A DNA stretch of 64,000 nt, taken from the NCBI GenBank assembly GCA_963573315.1, contig OY752144.1, positions 2,040,501-2,104,500 on the forward strand, in the 5' to 3' direction. The notes under the pieces are model-generated. The model searched no databases and was not told the origin of the DNA. It saw nothing but the letters and a program-made list of their open reading frames with translations. The number at the start of each line of letters is the position of its first letter. Within the stretch, counting starts at the first letter, position 1. Position numbers and translations under genes: made by a program. The stretch is from Entomortierella parvispora (lineage: Eukaryota > Mortierellomycota > Mortierellomycetes > Mortierellales > Mortierellaceae). Below, in pieces: positions 25,901-35,500 of the stretch.

Positions 25901-28900
25901 TTGACTGAGAAGTCGACCGGTGTCACCTATGTCACCCAGTTGTTGTACGACACCACGAAGAGCGCGTACTACGTCTACATCCGATGGGGTGAGATTGACT
26001 ACAAGCTCGATGGACCCCATGAGACCATTGAATCTGCCAAGTCTGCCTTCCAGGTTACCTACCACGACAAGTTCGGAGTCCAGTGGACCGAGCGTGAGAC
26101 GACAGTCAATGGTAAGTTATATTCAACGGAAAGTATTGTTCACTATCGCTCCAGACCTGTTTCTAATTATAACACGCCACGCCACTTTATTTCTAGATGC
26201 CTACACCTATGAAGTCAAGACCTACGAGACCTTTGAGGAGACCGAAGAGATTGAGGAGGTCGTTGACGAGACCGAGATTTCTACTGAGGTTGTCCGCGAG
26301 CAGGCTGTCGTTGAGAAGGAGAAGGAGAAGGAGGTCCAGGTAGAGACCCATACCTCCACCACTACCACCTCCGAGGAAGTTGTCCTTGAGCACACCACTA
26401 CCGAGGTTGTTGCTGTCGATGAGACCAAGGAGACCGTTGTCACCAAGGAAACCGAAGTTGTCGCCAAGCCCGCTGTCTCTAAGGGATCTTCCTGGTTCCG
26501 TCGCATTGCCACTGGAGCTGGTGCTGCTGCTGCTGGTGCCTTGACCCAGGTCGATGGCGTCTGGAAGCGCACTGTCCAGGTCCTTACCACTCGCAAGGCT
26601 CACGTTGACAAGGTCTGCCCCATTGCCAAGACCTCGTACGTGTACTACGATGATGATGTGTATGATGCCGTCTTGACTGAGAAGTCGACCGGTGTCACCT
26701 ATGTCACCCAGTTGTTGTACGACACCACGAAGAGCGCGTACTACGTCTACATTCGATGGGGTGAGATTGACTACAAGCTCGATGGACCCCATGAGACCAT
26801 TGAATCTGCCAAGTCTGCCTTCCAGGTCACCTACCACGACAAGTTCGGAGTCCAGTGGACCGAGCGCGAGACCACTGTCAGCGAGGCCTGGACCTACGAG
26901 GTCAAGACTTACGAGACCTTTGAGGAGACCGAGGAAATTGAGGAGGTCGTCGATGAGACCGAGATTTCTACTGAGGTTGTCCGCGAGCAGGCTGTCGTTG
27001 AGAAGGAGAAGGAGAAGGAGGTCGAGGTCGAGACCCACACCTCCACCACTACCACCTCCGAAGATGTTGTCCTTGAGCACACCACCACCGAAGTTGTTGC
27101 TGTCGATGAGACCAAGGAGGTTGTCGTCACCAAGGAGAGCGGAGTTGTCGCCAAGCCCGCTGTTTCCAAGGGATCTTCCTGGTTCCGTCGTGTTGCCTCT
27201 GGCGCTGGTGCTGCTGCTGCTGGTGCCCTGACCCAGGTCGATGGCGTCTGGAAGCGCACTGTCCAGGTCCTTACCACTCGCAAGGCTCATGTCGACAAGG
27301 TCTGCCCCATTGCCAAGACCTCGTATGTGTACTACGATGATGATGTGTATGATGCCGTCTTGACTGAGAAGTCGACCGGTGTCACCTATGTCACCCAGTT
27401 GTTGTACGACACCACGAAGAGCGCGTACTACGTCTACATCCGATGGGGTGAGATTGATTACAAGCTCGATGGACCCCATGAGACCATTGAGGCTGCCAAG
27501 TCTGCTTTCCAGGTCACTTACCATGACAAGTTCGGAGTCCAATGGACCGAGCGCGAGACGACAGTCAATGGTAAGTTATATTCAACGGAAAGTATTGTTC
27601 ACTATCGCTCCAGACCTGTTTCTAATTATAACACGCCACGCCACTTTATTTCTAGATGCCTACACCTATGAAGTCAAGACCTACGAGACCTTTGAGGAGA
27701 CCGAAGAGATTGAGGAGGTCGTTGATGAGACCGAGATTTCTACTGAGGTTGTCCGCGAGCAGGCTGTCGTCGAGAAGGAGAAGGAGAAGGAGGTCGAGGT
27801 CGAGACGCACACCTCCACCACTACCATCTCCGAAGATGTTGTCCTTGAGCACACCACTACCGAAGTTGTTGCTGTCGATGAGACCAAGGAGACCGTTGTC
27901 ACCAAGGAGACCGGAGTTGTCGCCAAGCCCGCTGTCTCTAAGGGATCTTCCTGGTTCCGTCGCATTGCCACTGGAGCTGGTGCTGCTGCTGCTGGTGCCC
28001 TGACCCAGGTCGATGGCGTCTGGAAGCGCACTGTCCAGGTCCTTACCACCCGCAAGGCTCACGTTGACAAGGTCTGCCCCATTGCCAAGACCTCGTACGT
28101 GTACTACGATGATGATGTGTATGATGCCGTCTTGACTGAGAAGTCGACCGGTGTCACCTATGTCACCCAGTTGTTGTACGACACCACGAAGAGCGCGTAC
28201 TACGTCTACATTCGATGGGGTGAGATTGACTACAAGCTCGATGGACCCCATGAGACCATTGAATCTGCCAAGTCTGCCTTCCAGGTCACTTACCACGACA
28301 AGTTCGGAGTTCAGTGGACCGAGCGTGAAACGACAGTCAATGGTAAGTTATATTCAACGGAAAGTATTGTTCACTATCGCTCCAGACCTGTTTCTAATTA
28401 TAACACGCCACGCACGCCACTTTATTTCTAGATGCCTACACCTATGAAGTCAAGACCTACGAGACCTTTGAGGAGACCGAAGAGATTGAGGAGGTCGTTG
28501 ATGAGACCGAGATTTCCACTGAGGTTGTCCGCGAGCAGGCTGTCGTCGAGAAGGAGAAGGAGAAGGAGGTCGAGGTCGAGACCCACACCTCTACCTCTAC
28601 CACTACCACCTCCGAAGATGTTGTCCTCGAGCACACCACCACCGAAGTTGTTGCTGTCGATGAGACCAAGGAGGTTGTCGTCACCAAGGAGAGCGGAGTT
28701 GTCGCCAAGCCCGCTGTTTCCAAGGGATCTTCCTGGTTCCGTCGTGTTGCCTCTGGCGCTGGTGCCGCCGCTGCTGGTGCCTTGACCCAGGTCGATGGCG
28801 TCTGGAAGCGCACTGTCCAGGTCCTTACCACCCGCAAGGCTCATGTCGACAAGGTCTGCCCCATTGCCAAGACCTCGTATGTGTACTACGATGATGATGT

Positions 28901-31900
28901 GTATGATGCCGTCTTGACTGAGAAGTCGACCGGTGTCACCTATGTCACCCAGTTGTTGTACGACACCACGAAGAGCGCGTACTACGTCTACATCCGATGG
29001 GGTGAGATTGACTACAAGCTCGATGGACCCCATGAGACCATTGAATCTGCCAAGTCTGCCTTCCAGGTCACTTACCACGACAAGTTCGGAGTTCAGTGGA
29101 CCGAGCGTGAAACGACAGTCAATGGTAAGTTATATTCAACGGAAAGTATTGTTCACTATCGCTCCAGACCTGTTTCTAATTATAACACGCCACGCACGCC
29201 ACTTTATTTCTAGATGCCTACACCTATGAAGTCAAGACCTACGAGACCTTTGAGGAGACCGAAGAGATTGAGGAGGTCGTTGATGAGACCGAGATTTCTA
29301 CTGAGGTTGTCCGCGAGCAGGCTGTCGTCGAGAAGGAGAAGGAGAAGGAGGTCGAGGTCGAGACGCACACCTCCACCACTACCATCTCCGAAGATGTTGT
29401 CCTTGAGCACACCACTACCGAAGTTGTTGCTGTCGATGAGACCAAGGAGACCGTTGTCACCAAGGAGACCGGAGTTGTCGCCAAGCCCGCTGTCTCTAAG
29501 GGATCTTCCTGGTTCCGTCGCATTGCCACTGGAGCTGGTGCTGCTGCTGCTGGTGCCCTGACCCAGGTCGATGGCGTCTGGAAGCGCACTGTCCAGGTCC
29601 TTACCACCCGCAAGGCTCACGTTGACAAGGTCTGCCCCATTGCCAAGACCTCGTACGTGTACTACGATGATGATGTGTATGATGCCGTCTTGACTGAGAA
29701 GTCGACCGGTGTCACCTATGTCACCCAGTTGTTGTACGACACCACGAAGAGCGCGTACTACGTCTACATTCGATGGGGTGAGGTTGACTACAAGCTCGAT
29801 GGACCCCATGAGACCATTGAGGCTGCCAAGTCTGCTTTCCAGGTTACCTACCATGACAAGTTCGGAGTCCAGTGGACCGAGCGCGAGACCACTGTCAGCG
29901 AGGCCTGGACCTACGAGGTCAAGACTTACGAGACCTTTGAGGAGACCGAGGAAATTGAGGAGGTCGTTGACGAGACCGAGATCTCGACCGAGGTTGTCCG
30001 CGAACAGGCTGTCGTTGAGAAGGAGAAGGAGAAGGAGAAGGAGGTCGAGGTCGAGACCCACACCTCCACCACTACCCCCTCCGAAGATGTTGTCCTTGAG
30101 CACACCACTACCGAAGTTGTTGCTGTCGATGAGGCCAAGGAGGTTGTTGTCACTAAGGAGACCGGAGTTGTCGCCAAGCCCGCTGTCTCCAAGGGATCTT
30201 CCTGGTTCCGTCGCATTGCCACTGGAGCTGGTGCTGCTGCTGCTGGTGCCTTGACTCAGGTCGATGGCGTCTGGAAGCGCACTGTCCAGGTCCTTACCAC
30301 TCGCAAGGCTCACGTTGACAAGGTCTGCCCCATTGCCAAGACCTCGTATGTGTACTACGATGATGATGTGTATGATGCCGTCTTGACGGAGAAGTCGACC
30401 GGTGTCACATATGTCACCCAGTTGTTGTACGACACCACGAAGAGCGCGTACTACGTCTACATCCGATGGGGTGAGATTGATTACAAGCTCGATGGACCCC
30501 ATGAGACCATTGAATCTGCCAAGTCTGCTTTCCAGGTTACCTACCACGACAAGTTCGGAGTTGAGTGGATTGAGCGCGAGACCGCCGTCAATGGTAAGAA
30601 ATATTCATGGGAAGTGAAGTATTGATCACTATCACTCCAGACCTGTTCCTAATTATAACATGCCACTTTATTTCTAGATGCCTACACCTATGAGGTCAAG
30701 ACTTACGAGCCCTTTGAGGAGACCGAAGAGATTGAGGAGGTTGTTGATGAGAAGGAGGTCTCAGTGATTGTCGACCGCGAAGAGAAGACTGTTTTGGGAG
30801 TTGACGATGTTACTGGATCTACGAAGACGACTTACACCACCACGACTACTCAGGAGGGTGAGGTTGTTGTTGAGCACGTCAAACATGAGACTGTTGTCAC
30901 TGGAGGCGTTGAGGTTATCAAGGAGGTCGTGACTACCCATGAAACAGGAGTCGTTGCCAAGCCCGCTGTCTCTAAGGGATCTTCCTGGTTCCGTCGTGTT
31001 GCCTCTGGCGCTGGTGCCGCCGCTGCTGGTGCCTTGACCCAGGTCGATGGCGTCTGGAAGCGCACTGTCCAGGTCCTTACTACCCGCAAGGCTCACGTTG
31101 ACAAGGTCTGCCCCATTGCCAAGACCTCGTATGTGTACTATGACGACGATGTGTATGATGCCGTCTTGACTGAGAAGTCGACCGGTGTCACCTATGTCAC
31201 CCAGTTGTTGTACGACACCACGAAGAGCGCGTACTACGTCTACATCCGCTGGGGTGAGATTGATTACAAGCTCGATGGACCCCATGAGACCATTGAGGCT
31301 GCCAAGTCTGCCTTCCAGGTTACCTACCACGACAAGTTCGGAGTTGAGTGGATTGAGCGTGAGACCGCCGTCAGTGGTAAGACTGATACTTTCGCTCTGG
31401 AAATTGTTTGACTCAATGATGGTCATATTACAAATACTGATATTTTATTATTTTCCAGACTCATGGTCCTATGAGGTCAAGACTTATGAAGCTTTCGAGG
31501 AGACAGAAGAAATTGAGGAGATTGTCGAAGATTACGAGGAAAAGAAGATTGTAGCCCGAGAACGCCAGGTCTTCGATTCTGACAATGTTGTGTTGACAGA
31601 ACAGACTATTACGTCGTCCCATGATGACACTATTGTCCACTCGTCGACGGAACAGACCGTTACCCAAGAGCGCTCTGTTGGAGCTAGCTCCGGTTCTGAG
31701 GCCATCTCGACCTTATCCCAGGCTCAGTTTGAAGCAGTTGCCCACGCTGAGGCCGAGGCTGCTAGACATCGTTCTGGTGGCGTTGCCCCTTCGATTGCCG
31801 ATATCGAGAAGGAGAAGACTTCTTTCTGTAAGTTTTTTTTTTTGTCATAATAATCGTGAAAACATTGGTTGCCTTGTGCTTGACTAACAGTTGTCTTTGA

Positions 31901-32312
31901 TAAAATAGTCGAAAGTCTCCCCGTGTTGGGTGAGGTTGGAATGAATGTCGAGACTGGAGCTCCTGACGGTGTGATCGATATCCGCTACGGCACAGCCCAA
32001 ACCTACCAGTATTTGCCCGAGGATTTGCAACCCCGCCAGGTTCAGCGCCCCCGTGCCTGGGTGTCCCTGCACGTTGGTGGATGGCAGAATGCCCCCCACG
32101 AGTTGGAAGGATTCATGCGTCTGGATGACCAGTCAGGTCAGGCTTTGATGGAGCAAGCCCGTAGCGAGACCGAGGGTAAGGCTCAGGAGGCGTTGCCCAT
32201 CGACAACTTGAGACTTCCCGAGATTGTGGCCTTGTTTGCCAAGAAGTTGTACTCTCATTTCGGTGAGAAGTTGCCCGAGGAGTTGTCCCAGGAGCGCTTG
32301 AGTCAGTTGTAG
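7403..32312 (+). CDS. Giant beta-trefoil / WGR repeat protein (about 7,163 aa)
   Basis: Thirty-three exons join in frame: 7403-7676, 8055-8107, 8209-8359, 8568-8879, 8986-9038, 9131-9284, 9457-9534, 9641-10096, 10194-10259, 10357-10664, 10748-10898, 11026-11571, 11660-12019, 12132-12314, 12401-12931, 13032-13160, 13248-13543, 13630-13765, 13857-13916, 14002-14814, 14911-18216, 18302-21631, 21717-22403, 22489-23181, 23267-25333, 25419-26111, 26197-27570, 27656-28342, 28432-29124, 29214-30593, 30678-31376, 31459-31827, 31909-32312. These sum to 21,492 nt (7,164 codons). Eight R-type beta-trefoils come first (residues about 16-1430), then two divergent WGR domains (about 1450-1700), 23 near-identical WGR units (to about 6,880), and an unrecognised C-terminal region. 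There is no signal peptide or membrane anchor, so it is probably cytosolic or nuclear. No catalytic domain is seen; a scaffold that binds glycans, nucleic acid or proteins is my inference. It could be mis-modelled as one gene where two exist, but no stop or new promoter-like gap separates the halves. Confidence 0.8.
14002..14814 (+). other. Exon 20: two divergent founder-like WGR domains
   Basis: This exon holds two WGR domains that differ clearly from the downstream array. The first has YYIYIQWGSTNGTLEGP and ends IGIEWSER; the second has YYVYLRWGDVDYKLDGP and ends FGISWEER. WGR domains (Pfam PF05406) occur in PARP-family proteins, where they contact DNA ends and the catalytic domain. The second copy begins VDAVCPIADQ, the same opening as the array units (VDKVCPIAK), so it may represent the ancestral unit from which the array was amplified. 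Confidence 0.75.
15145..31376 (+). repeat. 16-kb coding tandem array of 23 near-identical WGR units
   Basis: Units of 687 or 693 bp (229 or 231 codons), plus a shorter linker variant, repeat from exon 21 to exon 31. Per exon the counts are 5, 5, 1, 1, 3, 1, 2, 1, 1, 2 and 1. Each unit has an acidic linker (TYEVKTYETFEETEEIEE), an EK-repeat, a Ser/Thr tract, a basic/hydrophobic Ala-Gly segment (SSWFRRIATGAGAAAAGALT), and a WGR domain (YYVYIRWGEIDYKLDGP...FGVQWTER). Copies differ mainly by synonymous or linker changes. The array includes a higher-order duplication: exons 21 and 22 both carry a five-unit block with the same order of variants, about 3.42 kb apart. The high identity implies recent amplification or ongoing gene conversion. 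Confidence 0.9.
18217..31458 (+). other. Family of 11 introns within the WGR array
   Basis: Introns at 18217-18301, 21632-21716, 22404-22488, 23182-23266, 25334-25418, 26112-26196, 27571-27655, 28343-28431, 29125-29213, 30594-30677 and 31377-31458. The first nine are almost identical; seven are 85 bp and two (28343 and 29125) are 89 bp because of a repeated ACGC. The tenth is related but diverged (84 bp), and the eleventh is unrelated in sequence. Donors are GTAAGATAT in the first five and GTAAGTTAT in the next four. All are phase 1 and sit at the same codon of the unit (GTC-AAT-G | AT-GCC-TAC). Twelve other unit junctions lack the intron and read GTC-AGC-GAG/GAC instead. Confidence 0.85.
31909..32312 (+). 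other. Exon 33: unique C-terminal domain of the giant protein
   Basis: The last 134 codons form a compact non-repetitive region (start FESLPVLGEVGMNVE, end ELSQERLSQL). It mixes predicted beta-rich sequence (VIDIRYGTAQTYQYLP, AWVSLHVGGW) with a helical end (LPEIVALFAKKLYSHFGEKL). It is preceded by exon 32, an acidic, Ala/Glu-rich linker. I do not recognise the family. Confidence 0.6.
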
Positions 32313-32525
32313 AGACATGGAGATGGTGGAAAGCAGAGTTGCTGGTAATAGGACTCTATGATGAATTATAAAAAAAAATAAAAAAAAAAAAAAAACAAAC
32401 ATTGGGCAAAGCAAATTGCCACCAAATCTATGCGCCCGACGTGACGCGAGTTTTTGGTGGCAAAACTATCAGTCAAACCTCCTTTTTCATGCTGTGGCAT
32501 CATTCATTTATTGAGGGGGTGAAGA
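32313..32525. other. Convergent 3' intergenic region with a hairpin
   Basis: It separates the 3' ends of the giant gene and the minus-strand gene. It contains an A-rich tract (about 32369-32395) and an 11-bp perfect inverted repeat, TTGCCACCAAA at 32416-32426 and TTTGGTGGCAA at 32453-32463, with a 26-nt loop. Confidence 0.5.
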
Positions 32526-35500
32526 CTAGGCTAGAGGGACTTCTCGTAGCCAAGTGCCGGCTTTGCATCGACTGCAGTTGGACGGTGAGCTGCTCAACTC
32601 TTCTTGAGATGGTACATAGAAGCAAGCAGTACATCTCATATGATGTTCCAGGTATTGAGCACGACAAGTACTACATAAGATCGCGTGTGAGCCCCATGTC
32701 TTTGGCAAGTGGATTCGCAGTGAAGGGGAGGTAAGATGTGCCTTGTCTGCTTCTTGTCCACCCACAGAGTTAGGAGTGAAGGTCGGCAACGGTGCTCGCC
32801 AAGCAGCCTTTTCCGCGTTTGAAAGCTCCATCCGGCAAGACGTGCAGTCTGGATCCTCCTCCATCTCCAATCCAGCCCCACTATCTCCGTGTGACCTTCT
32901 CAACACCCTGCCTGGCAACGACTTTGAGGACTTGGGCAAGTTGCTGGCTTCAGACTTTTCTGCTCTTGATAATTTTTCCAATGCCAGGGTTTCCTCCTTC
33001 CTTTTCTTTTCTGCTTCCTCCTCTTCTGCTACCTCGGCGAGGAGAGCAGCGGCTGCTTTCTTCTTGGCCAAAGTCTCGCGACGTTTCTGCTCGATCACCT
33101 CGAGGGCGGATTCGAAAAAGTTGGTCTTGTCGCTCGGCTTGATCATACTGCTCGAAAATGATCGTGCCCGTGCCCTCGTTCGACCACCAGACTCTGCCAT
33201 CTCGTTGACGACTGGAGCGGAAGTCGGCGTAGACACAGACTCTGCAGCACTTCTTTCCTTCTTTGAGGCAATGGACTGTTCAATTGACTCTGGCGACGTT
33301 CCAGCTGGCAGTGATCGACCGGTCTGGATATGTGGCACATGAGGACCTGTAGCAGCGGTGTACTTCTCGTCAAGGCCGACGCTGGTACTATCTCGCCTGG
33401 CTTGTAAACGCTCGGCCTCTAGTTCCTCATCACTGTCGTCACTGGTTGTATCCACCACTTCATCCTCTTTTCGAGTGTTGCGACCTCTGCGATTCCACGA
33501 TTTTTTGGTCCTCCTCACATGCTCTGCTGTCTTGACTCTGTTCCCTGTCGGAAGGCTCAACAACGGTGCAACTCCAAAATGTTGCTTTTTGGGAGATAGT
33601 GGCAGGGGCGAGGGCGAGGGCGAGACAGGTAGATGCCGGGCGGATGAGGGGGTAGGCTGAATCATGGTCAGGGCTGTGGGCCTTGCTGGCTGGCGTAGTT
33701 GGGTCCGATGATCCAGAGCATTTCTGGTCTTTACTGACTGAGGAGAAATGGATTTGCCACGCTTGGCCGATAGCTTTGTCGCTGGTGGTGGGGCAGAACG
33801 GCGATGTTTTCGAGGATTATCGCCATGCGCTGCCATGTCTTGATAGTCATCGTCATCTACGTCATCGTGATCGTGTTCATCGCTTGAGGTAGCACTGCCA
33901 GAGTCCAGGGAATTATCTTCCCGAGGCTGCTTTGGCCTTTTGATTTGCTGCCTATTTGCTGAAGTAGACGCAGTGGTTGTCGGAAGCGCTGGAACTTTGA
34001 AGAGTGATTTGGAAGAAGACGACATCAAAGTAGACTGGCTGCCCGTGCCAGACCGGGTTGCGTAAGCAACTTCGACATTCTCAACTGTATTCGAAGATCG
34101 CTTGCCACCTTCCATTAATACATCGCCATCGATATCGATTTTTCTATCATTCCGGTCATTCTCAAGCTCGTCGTCTTCGCGACTCGAAGGGTGTCTCTTG
34201 AGCCTGTCTAGTCCCGAACGCGTTTCCATATCAACATCGACACCCGATTCGAATCTCGATGGCGTCGGTGCACTGCTTGAACTCGTGCTCGATCTTCTGG
34301 AGCGACTCCTACGCCCTACTGGACCGTCATCGTCTAAATCGTTAGACATCTCCTTGCTTGACTGTCTTCGCCGCTCCTCTATCTTTTCCAATCTCTTTTT
34401 CTTGAGGATAAGCTCGATGTCATCGTGCGCCACCAATCCGACGTTTGTATGGCTATGGTCTCCTTCGTCAGCAGTGTTGTGTGTCCGACTGCGAGTAGCA
34501 CGGATCGGGGCAGAGCGTTTGTTGTTAACACCGTTGTCGATTGTTGGCGAGGCTGCTGCAGAATTAGAGACTCGTGCGCTGCCAGAAGGGGAATTTGAAG
34601 ACGATGGTTTTGGGTCGCTTGGCATTGGGGCATCAGAGGCTCGTCGAAGTGATCTGCTCTCGCGTTCAGGCTGGAGACGATGAGATCGGAGCAGATCGTT
34701 TGAGTGGGTATAATACTGCCTTGAAATCGTTTCCTGGACGGCTTCTTCCAGGTCTTCAAGCTCCTGGTTGTGCTTTCCAACCACCCTGTTGACCGTGCAT
34801 TCCCGTGTAGAGAAGTTTTCCCAGGTAAGGGGCAGAACCCGCGGATCCTGTGGCGCGCTGAAGGGGCTTGTTGAGTTTGCATTCGAAGCTGTCCAGGCAA
34901 GATTATCCGTGGAGCTTGACAAGTGCCGGTCCCGGTCGAGACTCCTACGGCTCGGCTGATTCAGGTCCAAGTCCCGAGGGTCGAAAGTTGATGACGACAT
35001 GTTTGACGGGGAGTGTGGCTGTGGTCCTGTGGTCGACGGGGCCGTTACTGCTGACAAGGCAGAGAGAGCAGTGGTTGAAGATGGAGCATAGGAGGCGTAT
35101 CCAAAGCGAGCAGAGTCGATAGATTCTTTGACCTTACGAATATCCTGTTTCGCCTGAAGGTTCCAGTCCGGGCTTTGAGCATCGCCTTCAGTCTTGTCGC
35201 CACCAATGTGAGGATGATCGTCAGCCTGCATTGCTTCAGTGCTGCTGTAGTCGCTTAGATCTTTAAGGATCTCGACTTGCATCTGATCCCCCTGTTGCTC
35301 CCGCTGCATGCGGAGGGTAATGCCTGGGATACGAGCCACGATTGACGGGTGGACAGGAATAGCCTGCTTCCGTTTCCTGCGCCCACTCCCTGATAATGGT
35401 CCAGAGGGCTGTGCCAAAGGCGAGGCAAGAGAGTCCGCGGATCCTGCTGCTGCCTCCGCTGAGTGGAAGGGGGCGGACGCTGAAGATGACTCCCCTTCGT

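Noticed and set aside
15145-31376. CRISPR array or satellite DNA as explanation of the repeats
   Set aside because: The repeat is 687-693 bp, coding, in frame and punctuated by phase-1 introns; it has neither short direct repeats with unique spacers nor non-coding satellite character.
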